From assembly GCF_958979055.1 (NCBI RefSeq), contig NC_084887.1:38071120-38135119 (forward strand): 64,000 nt of DNA, given 5' to 3'. A model generated the notes under the pieces. That model made no database searches and had not been told where the DNA came from. It was given only the letters and a program-made list of their open reading frames with translations. The translations under genes and the position numbers were made by a program. Positions 1-11,438 of the stretch are shown in pieces; positions within the stretch are counted from its first letter, which is position 1; each line of letters starts with the position of its first letter. Source of the DNA: Alnus glutinosa (Eukaryota > Streptophyta > Magnoliopsida > Fagales > Betulaceae).

Positions 1-531
1 CATTTGAAATTCATGCCTTCTGCTACGAGGCTCCTAGAGGCTGGAATCAAATTCAAAAGGGGACCGTCTGATAAATGCATCTTAGATATAAAATTTACTA
101 ATGGTTTTCTGGAAATCCCTCCAATACTGATTCATCAGACAACAGAAACAGCTTTTCGAAATCTCATTAGCTTTGAGCAATGTTACTGCATTGATGCTAG
201 GATCACCTCCTATGCCATATTCCTAGACAACCTCATCAATACTACCGACGACATGGAGAAGCTCTGTGAAAGAAAGATAGTTAATAACTTGTTGAATCCT
301 GAGGATGCGACCAAGTTCTTCAACAAGCTTTACCATGATACTTATGTGGCTAAATTCCATTACGAAACTCTTGGTTTGCAAGTGAATAGATACTGCCAAC
401 ACAAGGTGCCCAGATGGCGCGCGATACTTGTGCGCAATTATTTCAGCAATCCATGGATTATTCTTTCAACGTTGGGTGCTATTATCATACTCATCCTCAC
501 TTTCGTACAAACTATTTACACCGTAGAATAG
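1..531 (+). CDS. DUF247 (UPF0481) protein, 3' part only
   Basis: This is the last 176 residues of a DUF247 protein; the gene begins left of the window and reading is open from base 1. Visible family motifs are PSATRLLEAGIKF, LDIKF, LEIPP, TETAFRNLISFEQC, ITSYA, FFNKLY and PRWRAILVRNYF, followed by a C-terminal hydrophobic helix (about the last 25 residues) that should anchor the protein in a membrane. All match the four complete DUF247 genes further right, so this is another member of the same tandem cluster. DUF247 proteins have no known biochemical activity; in grasses two of them are linked to self-incompatibility loci. Only the 3' end is seen, so whether the gene is intact is unknown. Confidence 0.9.
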   Translation, partial: HLKFMPSATRLLEAGIKFKRGPSDKCILDIKFTNGFLEIPPILIHQTTETAFRNLISFEQCYCIDARITSYAIFLDNLINTTDDMEKLCERKIVNNLLNPEDATKFFNKLYHDTYVAKFHYETLGLQVNRYCQHKVPRWRAILVRNYFSNPWIILSTLGAIIILILTFVQTIYTVE

Positions 532-1412
532 TAGTAATATTGCCTCCTTATCAAACTTGTGGATTGTCCTTCTCAATGTCAATTAATATGTAAATAAAGG
601 ACTGTTGTTTGCTTTGGAGTATATATATGTGTTATAATATTGTTGGGTCAAAGGAGTTGATTGTGGATTGTGTAAACCAAATCAGTGTTAACAAGAGTTT
701 CTCAATCATAGCGATGGGGAATATATTTCAATTTCCAACTACACTCTTTTTAACTAAGCAGTCTACACACATCTCAGAATGCAATAGAATAGTGGCTCCT
801 TCTAGTTGTCTTTTTAACAGCTTAAACTAGAGCTTCACCAATTGGGTGTGCACTCGATCACCTTGCTTCCCAAGCGACAACCAGAAGACTTTGGCTCTGG
901 TTGACCCAAGTAAATCAGACAGTTGCAGTCTCACAAACCAAAGAATCCCAGAGCAAGGTTCTATGTGCTGTTATAAGTAAAACTATACTCAACATAGAAA
1001 TACATAGAGTCAAATGACAAATCCTATATATGGAAACAAAGTTTGTAAGAAGTTTTATACAAGAAGTTTTATATCAAGGATGCAATACTATTTTTTTGAT
1101 GCTGTACACAGTTTGTACCACGGTGAGGATCAAAAGGATAAGGTTAAAGTTTACTTTTAAGTATACTATATAAGGAACTAAACCCTAAATATATACACAC
1201 ACACGCATACTATATATAGCACAAATATAAGGTTTGGGTATATACGAGTCATTATGCATGTATATAGTTTCTAAACCGTTTACGTGTATTACGCACGTAT
1301 ATAGTAATAATTATAAGTTATTTTTTTAAAAAAAAAAAAAAAAAAATTAAATACAAGGATTTATATGCATGTATATATATATATATAAATTTGGAAAAAA
1401 AAAATTCAACAG
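532..1412. other. 3' flank of DUF247 copy, no gene
   Basis: The first 150 bases hold 3'-UTR words shared with other copies of the cluster (for example a 'TGTTTGCTTTGG' block and 'TGTAAACCAAAT'). The rest is AT-rich with CA/TA microsatellite stretches and an A-run near 1330. No coding signal was seen. Confidence 0.6.
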
Positions 1413-1843
1413 TTGGCCACGTGGCGGACACATATTGCCATGTGTCCAAATTCCACGTGGCCATGTGGCCACGTGTACTTTGCCAAGTGGCCATGTGGCC
1501 ACGTGTCCTAATCCACGTGGTTGATTTTGGCCACGTGGCTGTTAAACACGTGGCCACATGGTCACGTCTCATATTTGCATGTGGCCATGTGGCCATATGG
1601 GCATGTGTATTAATTTACGTGGCCATATGGACACGTGTAATTAATACATGTTGCGACATGGCCACGTAGATCTATTACACGCGGCAATGTTGCCACGTGT
1701 ACTAAATACACGTGTCTAGAAGGCTATTTCGTCTTTTCTGCTACATCTCGCCACGTGGTCATTATGACACATGGCTATCTGGCCATGTGGCTACAGTAAC
1801 GGCTATTGTAGCCACATGGCGAAATGTCAAATTTTTTGTAGTG
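1413..1843 (-). mobile_element. CACTA (En/Spm-type) terminus with subterminal motif array
   Basis: The block ends at 1843 with TTTTTTGTAGTG, the inverse of the classic CACTA terminus CACTACAAAAAA. Immediately inside lies about 400 bp packed with near-palindromic motifs (CCACGTGG, GGCCATGTGG, ACACGTGT) in both orientations. En/Spm-like elements are known to carry arrays of short direct and inverted subterminal motifs that bind their TNPA-type protein, so the layout fits one element end lying to the left of 1843. The 3 bases after it (CAA) would be one target-duplication copy. No opposite terminus was found in 1-1412, so the element is truncated or extends out of the window. Confidence 0.65.
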
Positions 1844-2120
1844 CAAGTATATAAACCTTGACCAAAGTTGCGTGAAATGAATGTGCCAGTTTGAGCGATT
1901 TTCATGTGTAACGTTAAAATATATGGAAAACTTACACTATTACTCCGTTTTTATTTTTGTATTTAAAATTTTTACACAAATTCAACATGTAACACGAGTT
2001 TTAGAGCTTTAAATAGACTTCACTTACGAAAGACCATTCATCAATCATTTTAAGCTGATGTTTAGCTTTGTCTGTGTTTTTGCTTAACAATTAACAACGT
2101 TGAGAAATGATAGACAGGGA

Positions 2121-2261
2121 ACGTTTGACTGTTTTCTGTCCGTCATTTAATAATTAAAAAATATATTTTATTAAAAAAATGATAAAATGCATAAAGAATA
2201 AATAAAAAAGATAAAATATATTTTTTAATTATTAAATAACGGATAGGGGACGGTTGACAAT
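2121..2261. mobile_element. Small AT-rich foldback MITE
   Basis: An inverted repeat pairs about 2131-2170 with 2211-2256 (TCATTTAATAATTAAAAAAT against its complement). The outer parts of the arms (CTGTCCGTCATT and AATAACGGATAG) match less well. Size and structure fit a non-autonomous DNA transposon. No coding capacity; target duplication not resolved. Confidence 0.5.
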
Positions 2262-2296
2262 GTTTTAGGATTCAGCTTTTATGCGATAGTGCAAAC

Positions 2297-2610
2297 TAAT
2301 GTATAGATTCTGTTAATCTAAACCACATCGTTTTAGATTAACAATAAAAGTACATCACATACGACATCGTTTTTTAATGAGCCAAACAAAAACAGTGCTC
2401 TTCGTCCCTCTAGCACCACGATAGCAAAGTGGAATCCATGGAGCTTGGTGCTGCTGTGCCTGGTGCGAAACTGGTAGGTGCTTTCACCGAAGAGGGTGGC
2501 TGATGCGCGCGACAGGTTTGGCTCAATGGTTGGTGGTGAGGCAGAGATCGGGGACGTGGGCTTTTGTAGTGCTGCCTACGTCCTTTTCCGTGGGTCGACG
2601 CCACGGGGAG
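2297..2610 (+). repeat. Dispersed repeat, copy 1
   Basis: This stretch is similar to the reverse complement of 16672-16990. Shared features are a hairpin-like TTAATCTAAA...TTTAGATTAACA segment, a GAGCCAAACAAAAACAGTGC block, CCCTCTAGCACCACGAT, GAGCTTGGTGCTGCT and a TCGACG-containing GC-rich tail. It has no open frame that looks coding. The class is unknown. Confidence 0.6.
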
Positions 2611-3005
2611 GCGGCGCAGAGGTTGGTAGCTGGTGGCTGCAGCTGAAATTTCGGCAGTGAGGGCCGATTTTGGCGCAATAGTGCTTTGGATTTGGATTTC
2701 TGGTTGGGGGTGGGTTTGTTTCTGGGTATTTGGGTGGCTGGGTATTTTAGTAGTTGCAATTTGCTGTCTTCCCATGGGTTATTTGATTTGGGTTTTTTTT
2801 TTTTTTGGTTCTGATGTTTTGGTTGGTTTTTTGCTTTTGATTTTAGCCCATCGAAGATCTTGTGTTGGGAAATTTTTACTGGTTGATAATTTCTCTGCTT
2901 GTAGGTGGTTTTGTCCGTAAAATCTTGTGAGTTTGTGAGTCTAAAGGAAAGCAAGTCACAGAGCGAGACTGCCCTTTGTTGCCCTAAACGAGATCGTATT
3001 TTGGG
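2611..3005. other. No recognised feature
   Basis: G/T-rich sequence with an unusual lack of C on the plus strand around 2690-2850. Open frames exist but look like composition artefacts. It may be the remainder of the element to which the dispersed repeat at 2297 belongs. Confidence 0.3.
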
Positions 3006-6000
3006 CAGGGGCCAAGCCGTCAATGCATAAATTACAAATATATTAAAATAGGAGTATGGGTCAAAGCATGAATAAGAAATATATAAAGATTGAAGATGAA
3101 ATAAATATATAAAGACGAAATTAACATCATTTTAGTTTTGACAAAAAAAATAATAATAAACAAAAGAAAATATACAAAATATGTGTTTCATAATACATTA
3201 AATTTCAGCCAAAACACCTATCAAAATGGAACCCGTCGTGTTTTTGAATCCCGAAAACTATCTATGATTGAATCTATGCTAATTGTTGCAACAACTTCTC
3301 TTTCGATATACACCATTAGAGAATCCGTAAAAAAACTCATCTTCAATTTTGTTGCGAAACCTAGTTTTGACAATATTCATGGCTGAAAATGCTCGTTCTG
3401 TAGTTGCGTTAGAAACGGGAAGAGTAAGCACAAGTACAATAACTCGAAAAACAAGTTGGTAGATAGTTGATTTTCCGGTACTAACCAACCATTGGCACAA
3501 TTCAGAAATATTTGACAATGCTTGGAAACTCGAATGTTGAACTACATTATGCTTATAATGGTTAAGTTCTATTTCCAACTGTTCCTTTTCAAGATCAGTA
3601 AAGTCTTGTGGATAAAACTTGTTTACCAACTGACAAATATCATCAATTCTAAAAGATTCACGTGCGGCTCGAGGATCAAGAGCGGAGCCGAGAATAAGCA
3701 ACTCCACTGTATGCTCAGTAAACCGACGATTTAATTCTTGCAATTGAGAATCTATTGAGGCACAAAAAATATCCACTCGATAATGTTGCTCAATTGTAAA
3801 GTCGGCTTGTTGGTGGCGAGCTCGACCTCGTCTCTCAACATAACGAGCACTCATATCTGGGACATCTATATTGCGTTTCTCGCAAAATGACTTCACATTG
3901 GTAAGTAAATCATCCCATTTATCATCTCTATATTGTTGGATATATTCTTTAGTGGATGAAACAAGATTCATGGCACTTAAAATATCTTGATATTTTGATT
4001 GCAATTCTTGACATAGATGATCAATGATCTGCATTGTTTCTTTCATGAGGTGCAAGATGAAGACAAATTCAAATGAAGTCATTACCTGATAAACTGAATC
4101 TGCTTCTACTCGTTGGGAAGAAGTAGTTCCTACATCAATTATTTTAAGAACTTCACAAGCTGGACTAAAGATTTTGATCAAGCTAGAAACTGATCTCAAG
4201 TGAGAACTCCAATGAGTATCTCCAGCCCGTTGTAAATTACTAATTTGATTAAGTCCCCTTCCACTCTGAATCTCATCAATTTCAATTAGGTAAGCAATTT
4301 CAGCAGTTTGGGCAATCCGCAATTCTTCAAATCGACTGCACGAAGCACAAATAATATTGACAATAAAAGTCAAATTAGTAAAAAATTGATGAATAGGAAT
4401 AACTTCCTTTGATGCCGCCACTAATGCCAATTGCAAACGATGTACGAAACAATGAATGTAGTAGGCATATGGACAATCATTTGAAACCAAAGCTTGCAAC
4501 CCATTCCACCCACCTCGCATGTTACTTGCCCCGTCATATCCTTGTCCTCAAATATTTTCAATCGCTAACTTATGTTGAGACAATACAAAATATATACCAT
4601 TTTGTAGGGTTAATGCCGCAGTATTAGAGACATGAACAAGCCTGATGAGTGCCAAATATTGTGTATTTAGACCCCTTGATTTGCACTAGTTAGACCTTTA
4701 GCCTTATTATTTTCTAATGTTTTGGTTAGTTTTTGTGTTTTCTGTTTCTGTAGGACAATAAGAGAGGAATGACAAATTTCATAAGGAAATGACTGGAAAT
4801 TCGGAGAACCTGAAAAGTCGATCGATCGAACTTAAAATTCGATCGATCGAAAATTTGCCCGAAGTCGATCGATCGAAACAATAGTCGATCGATCGAAATT
4901 TCCCAGAAACTGCTTTTGCAGAGTGCGCCAGAACGCCCAATCAGAAGCCAAAAAGCAGTCTTCCCTTTGATTTTCGCTGCAGAACACGCTGGTTTCGTGT
5001 TTGTGGTTGTCTCTAGCAGCAGAGGAACCCTAGAAGATGGTAAATGAGTCATTTCTAGCCCTAGCTCTCTTCTATAAAAGCCATAGCCATGCCTCCTTGT
5101 AAAAGAGAGTAGAAGAGGAGAGAATAGAGTAGTGTAGAGCATAAAATTCAGTAGATAGATTTAATTTCGTGCATGTTGTATTGTATTTCAGTAGTTTTAT
5201 TTTCAGATACTTTCTCCTTGTAAAGCTTTTCTTTCATTTCCATGGTTGTTCATCATTTTCTTGTGGTGTTTTTAGTCATGGAAGGCTAGTAACCTCAACT
5301 AGGGTTGAGGATGAAACCTTTCCATTGATGACACTCACAATCTTGGTGTACCACTTGCACATTTAATGATATATCATATTAGTTGTTCAAGTTCCATTCA
5401 TTTAAAGCTTTATCTTTTGCAATGAATGTGGTTAGTGGTGGAAAGAGGACATTTTATGTGTTTCAACCGATGAATACAATGTTTTATCGGTTTGAATGAT
5501 GATATCCATTGTGATTGAATGATACATTGGATGTTTTGATTTCAATTGGTACTCTTTGTGATTTGTCTATGTGTTGGATTCATTTAATGGTTCTCGGGTT
5601 CATGGTTAAGAAACTTGAATGACACCCTAAGCTTAATGTTCTTTGGGTGTTCAAGTGGAAACCAAGAGTGTGAGTTGTAGGATTTGGTTTGGTGGATTCC
5701 TTAGCCTTAGTTCCTTTTAATTTGCATATTTCATTCCATCTCTTTTATTTAGTCTTTTGTTCTTGAATCAATTCTCAAACCTTTGGAACTAGGTTAAAAT
5801 AAGGTTGATTAAGCAAGACACCAATATTTGACCATTTCCCTGTGGATTCGACCTCGCACTTGCACACACTATATTGCAAACGATTCGTTTGCTTGCGAGT
5901 ACTATTTAAAACACACATCAAAGCCCAAAAAAGCATTCCCGCACAAAACCATCTTTGTCAACAAATCTTAAAACTATAGCTATTTGCTCATTCATTGACT

Positions 6001-6949
6001 CATCACGAGCTTCATCAACAATTATGCAAAACTTTGCATTACCAATTTCTTTGCGAATTGTCTCCTTCACTTTGGTTGAAAAAATATGTAAAATTTCTTT
6101 TTGTATCATTGGTGATGTGTAAGAGGCATTTTTTGGAACTTTAGCTATCACTTCAGCAAACTTCAGCAATTTGTTCATTATATGAAACTAACAAATTCAA
6201 TATTTCAAGAAAATATCCACGATTCGTTGAATCACACTTTCATCCCGACCTCTAAAAGCAATACCTTGAAATGCCAGCATTCGAACAACTTCAATTGAAG
6301 CTTTTAACTGCAGTTGATTGTTTGCAATTTGTTCAGAAGTGAAATTTTCAAACACATTCTGTATGTGTTGAGACTGGTTCTTCAAATCTTCATATGACCT
6401 CTCAGTAATTCTATGAAATGAATTAGGATCTTTTCTTATATGATTGAGAAAAGCACAATTTTTTCCATCTCTAACTTTCTTCCAACTCCCGAATCCATCT
6501 ATAGTGAATACACGTTGCGTAAGATGCCCAGATGGCTTATTAAAGAGAAAGCATGGTAGACAAAATGCTGCATCTTTTTTCTTCGAATATTCAAGCCATG
6601 TAGGAAATAAATTGAACCACGAATGTTGAAAGCTACGAAGATGATTTCGATTTCCAGATTTTGGGTACTCTTTAAGGATAAATTGGTACGGACTAGCTTG
6701 AATGTAAGCTCGTCGAATTTCATCCCGTTGATTAACGTTATACTCCCATATTTGACGACGCAATCCAGGATCAAACTCCAATGAACTAATATCAAACTCA
6801 TTGACGTCAACTTTTCGAGATTTTTTAGAAGAATTTTCAGAAACTATGATATCAGAAGTTGGCGACGATGTATCACTAACATTGGCATTTGAACTTTATG
6901 CATTTTTTCTTTTGAAAAAGTCAAGTATTGTATTTGGCTTTCCCATCAT
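3006..6949 (-). mobile_element. Decayed hAT transposon (TTF zinc finger / DUF4371 / hATC transposase)
   Basis: On the minus strand coding starts at 6949 (MMGKPNTILDFFKRKNA) and runs to about 3221. In order it has a TTF-type zinc-finger region (LRRQIWEYNVNQRDEIRRAY, then AFCLPCFLFNK), a DUF4371 segment (PKNASYTSP, KFCIIVDEARDESMNEQIAI), the GYDGASNMRGGW and YYIHCFVHRLQLAL catalytic-domain blocks, HWSSHLRSV, and the C-terminal dimerisation domain (LPVSNATTERAFSAMNIVKTR). It is dead: an in-frame stop follows KRKNA, another precedes GQGYDGASN, there are frameshifts near 6165 and 6230, and one T too many in a T-run near 3337 cuts off the true C terminus (ending in TRRVPF). A solo LTR interrupts it at 4643-5920. 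CAGGGGCCAAGCC at 3006 may be its terminal repeat; no matching right end was found. Confidence 0.85.
4643..5920 (+). mobile_element. Solo LTR, family 1 (1278 bp)
   Basis: The element starts TGATGAGTGCC and ends ACACACATCA, and is flanked by a perfect 5-bp target duplication AAGCC (4638-4642 and 5921-5925). It interrupts the hAT transposase reading exactly there, so it is younger than the hAT copy. TG...CA ends, the 5-bp duplication, a TATAAAAG box near 5075 and absence of coding or a second LTR identify a solo LTR, formed by recombination between the two ends of a retrotransposon. Its 3' part (CTGTGGATTCGACCTCGCAC) is shared with the LTRs at 12001 and 17470. Superfamily not certain. Confidence 0.85.
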
Positions 6950-7576
6950 CTACAAATAAATTTACATGATTATATTGGAGTCTTTAGAAAAGTAAGAAAA
7001 ACATATTTGTAAGTTAATAGTTAATGAACTCACATAAAGAATAATAGAATATAATAGTTTTCACATGTCAAATTCTCCAATTAATTGTTTAGACTTATAA
7101 ACAATAATAACAAATATTCTCAATATTCAATAACCATAATATTCTAATTACAATACCACTTATATTAGGAATTGAGCTTAGAAAAGTAACCTCAAAAAGT
7201 GGGACGTGCGTTGAGTGATTTTGTACCGCTTTTGTGTTGCAAATTTATTATTGTTCTGTATCGTAATAATCAGATTAAATCAACTATTTTCAAAATTTTA
7301 TCCTTACAAAACAATTAAAAAACCTATTAAACAAAAAAACAAAAAAAAAAAAGCTTTGTAAAATTTTATCCGTACACACTCTGTGAAGGCATTATCCCAC
7401 AACAGCTTGAATTTAAATTATTTAATTATTTATATTCTGACTCTCCAGGGACAAATGTCACAAAAGCTTAAAGCTTTTTGACAAGTCAAGTCACAAAGTT
7501 GAAAACGAACTATCTTTCAATTTTCTAGTCCAGAGACTTCCATAAAACAAATAAAAAAAATAGTTGTTTTCAACTT
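6950..7576. other. No gene; probable hAT outer sequence
   Basis: AT-rich. The first part should be the 5' untranslated end of the hAT copy, but its right terminal repeat was not found. No other feature seen. Confidence 0.4.
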
Positions 7577-9223
7577 TCAAGAGTTAGACTCTCTCGATCC
7601 AAGATAACTCTATTATGGCTCACGAGCTTCTTCATTCTCTCAAGTCTAAGCGAGGTCGTGGAGGTCTTATGGCTGTTAAAATAGACATGGAAAAAGCGTT
7701 TGATCGAATGGAATGGGACTTCTTATTAAACATCATGCTTAAATTGGGATTTCACCCCACCTATGTCAATTGGATAAGGATTTGTGTCTCCTCTGTGTCC
7801 TGTTCGATTCTAATTAATGGCTCCCCCTTTGGGCTTTTCACTCCTACCCGAGGCCTCCGACAAGGTGATCCCCTCTCTCATTTCCTCTTTATTCTAGGTA
7901 CAGAGGTTCTCTCTAGGCTCTTTCAACAATAGGAATCCATTGGTCTTCTCAAGGGAATCAAGATTTCATGTGCTTGCCCACCGATTAATCATCTTTTGTT
8001 TGCGGATGATTTAATTATCTTTGCAAAGGCCACGTCCAATGAGGCGACAGTCATCACCTCCTGCCTTAACAAATACTGCAGTTGGTCGGGCCAAAAGGTT
8101 AATAATGGGAAGTCTTCCATTCTTTTCAACAAGAATACCTCTCTTGCCAGTATTTCCAGTATCCTCGGGATTATTCCTTACCATATGACGATCTCTGCCC
8201 CTTTTTATCTGGGTCTGCCTCAGATGTTCAGGGCCTCTCAAAAGGACGCTTTCCAGCCTCTAATTGATAAAGTCCTTTCCAAAATCAATGGATGGCGTGC
8301 CAAGACGCTCTCTCAAGCTGGACGGACTGTCCTCATTAAATCCACGGCTGCCGCAATCCCTACTTATGCCATGAGCACTTTCCTGTTACCGTCCTCCCTC
8401 TGCCACACTTTAGACCGCCGCTTTAAAGATTTTTGGTGGGGGTTTCCCCCTGATAAAGCCCGTCATCTGAGTCTTAAATCTTGGGATTCGATTTGTCTCC
8501 CACGACATCAAGGAGGTCTTGGCCTTCAGAAAATGACCACCATGAATCAGGCACTTATTACGAAGCTTGGCTGGAAATTCCTCACTACAACTTCTTTTTG
8601 GGTTCAGCACTTACATACAAAATATATTCCTTATGGTTCCTTTCTTTCGGCTCCATCTTCCCCTACAGCATCTTGGCTATGGCAAGGAATTCAAAAATGC
8701 AAGCAATATCTAAGTTCGGGTTCTTGCCTAGCGATCTCTACTACTAGCCCTAACCCCATTTGGACCACGGCCTAGGTACCTTCTCTCCCCTCTCATAGGC
8801 CTTCTCCCCGTTACCCGGACAGCAGACATCTCCCCTCTCTCAATATTTGATCTTATTATTCCGGGTACGAGACAGTGGAACAGACTTCTTCTTTATGACA
8901 TCTTTGACTTCCTATCTGCTAATGCAATTAGCCAGTTGCCTATTTCACAGGAAGTCACTTCAAGTTATCTGTGGACTCCATCTTGCTCAGGCCGCTTCAC
9001 AACCAACTCAGCATACTTGGCAATTCTAAATAATGACTTCACTGGTAATCCCATTCTTTCCCCATCTCCTTTCTGGAAAGATATCTGGAAATTACAGCTC
9101 ACTGATCGCCTTCGGCTTTTTCTGTGGAAAATAGCTTGGGACATTCTCCCCACTACAGTGCGATTACAATCTATTATTCCGGAATATCACCCCGGTTTCC
9201 TTTGCCCGCTTTGTAAGTCTGGC
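7577..9223 (+). mobile_element. L1-type plant LINE, reverse transcriptase part (5'-truncated)
   Basis: Reading opens at about 7583 with SIQDNSIMAHELLHSL and continues through RT blocks: KIDMEKAFDRMEW, GSPFGLFTPTRGLRQGDP, the catalytic FADD (LLFADDLIIFAK, near 8000), GKSSILFNKN, YLGLP, and the downstream region WRAKTLSQAGRTVLIKS, GGLGLQKM, then the zf-RVT domain (FWKDIWKLQLTDRLRLFLWK, CPLCKSGCDD). The endonuclease and ORF1 are missing, as usual for 5'-truncated LINE insertions. A TAG stop at 7930 and a frameshift near 8760 disrupt it. It is cut at 9223 by the LTR element and resumes at 15279 with the RNase H domain. Confidence 0.9.
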
Positions 9224-11391
9224 TGTGACGACCCATTTTTTTTTTTTATACAAAACATTTCATAAATATTAATCTCTTAAAATACTAATGGATCCTCACA
9301 GTGGCACGACGATGTGTCGCAAAGCCACATATGGTACATACCCCATAATATGTACCTGGTAAATCAGAGTACAACATCTAACTACTATGCAGCGAAAAAC
9401 ATAAACTCAATAGCGGAAATCACATCTTAAACATCTATCATAAATTAATAACAAGAAGAGACATTTAACATCTATGTGTTTAAATCTTTCCTCAATATAA
9501 ATACATAACAAAAATGGCTTTATACAATAACGAGTGACACATGCGTCACAAGCCATAACAAAACCTATAAAACTGAGGACGCCCATGGTCCCGCATTTAC
9601 GACCGTCGAGGCGAGCTCCGGTCATAATATCCCAAATGCACGTCTACAACCCCATCAAATACGACCCGAGTACCTGCAGCCAAAGGGACATCATCTATAC
9701 GGTTGTGGAGGTTTGTCACATCCGTATAGGTGAAATGATGAGTTCACCGCCTCAGTACATAATACTGAGACCTCAATGATATTAAACTAACTGAGTTTTC
9801 GCAAAGAACTAACATTTTCTTTTTAGTCTCGCGTACATTATAATAGCTACCAATTTATAAAATTTTGTTTGAAAAACCCTATAGCTGATATAGCAAACAC
9901 CGACTATAAGAAAACATTTAAAACATACTATGTAGTTGGAACCATACGTAGAAGTTCCATTGGCTTGGAAGCAACCACGTATAAACCCACCTACAATAAC
10001 ACTTTTATGTTGGTAGCTCAAATGCACATAGGTCTAACGTTATTAACTGTGATAACACTGTGCCTCAAGGCATTACAACTTCATGTCAAAGCACATAGTT
10101 GTCCATGCGGTTACTAGAGTAAGACTCTGATATCCAAGCACTTCTTACTGATGTGCAACTACAATCCATCTACCTACTCCCAAGTCACACTGATATTGCA
10201 ACCAATAGCGTCAAAACCAAGTACACTAAGCTTAAAACATGCCATCTCGCTCTTTAGTACAAGCTTACTATCATTTTCCGAACATGGTTAACACGGAATC
10301 CTAGGGCATTACAACTTCATGTCTAGCACATAGTTGTCCATGCAGTTACTAGAGTAAAACTCGGGTATCCAAGCACTTCTTACTGATGTGCTACGACAAT
10401 TCATCTACCTACTCCTAGGACGCTGTATTACTCATACCGAACCATGACAATATTCTTGTTCGTCCAAGCTCAATGTTCTAAAATTATGCAACTAGACGAT
10501 AGCAGTATACATAAGCTCTTTTGCCATTAAAACTCTTAGGCATACTAATACGTCTAGTATAAAAACTACAATATTCTATATCATGAAAACATAAGACAAT
10601 TTAAACAATGATATGCATGCTTATGATGGTCCTTTCATTCCTTGTGAGACTTTCCTTCCTTTTCATTCTTTGAGGCTTACTCTTCCTTTCATTCTTATGC
10701 TCATGCTCATGCTTTATGCTTTACAATTCAAACTCTATACTCATATTCTTTGCAAATCATGCTTTCTTCAAATTAGCTAAATCAATCAACATGTAATTTT
10801 ATCATTCTACTTTGCATAATTTAAATCTCAACCGCAGCTCACATTAAAACACTCTAAATCAATTCAACACATTTCATTCATACATCATTTCATAACATTA
10901 TTGATATATTTGAACATACTCTAAAGTACTCAAATCAAGCAAAACATGTATATTTAACATACAATTGGTTCGGATTTATAAAACAACATATATATTTTGC
11001 AATTCTATAATGTATAAAAATAACAGTTTTTCAGTGAGTAAAATATCACCTGGCTGCATTGGACTCCCGACTCCAACTCTACATTGAAGAACCCATTGAA
11101 GTCTCCAATTATGACACGATCCTGCAAATACTTATAACGTTAGACTACGCTATGAAACTCTACACTCTATGACACAAAGACTGCCTGCGTGCTCTCGCGT
11201 CACATTACCCGTGTCTAAATCTGGTTAATTATCCTAAACTATTATTAGATTATCATTTAGGTTTAGGTTCACATTTTATTTCATTTATTGACGCTAAGAT
11301 GTGTTTACTATATTTCATTAGCTTATACATTATTGTTGTACCACATTATTATTACTGATCTTTTTATAGTTTGTCATTTATTTACTAAGTT

Positions 11392-11438
<47 letters not shown>

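Noticed and set aside
1318-1669. Overlapping 92-codon open frames on both strands
   Set aside because: They are the translation of the CACGTG motif array, giving HVAMWPRV-type repeats; no gene signals.
2410-3023. Open frames of 95-166 codons on both strands
   Set aside because: Composition-driven (G/T-rich, T-runs) and partly within a dispersed repeat; no family recognised.
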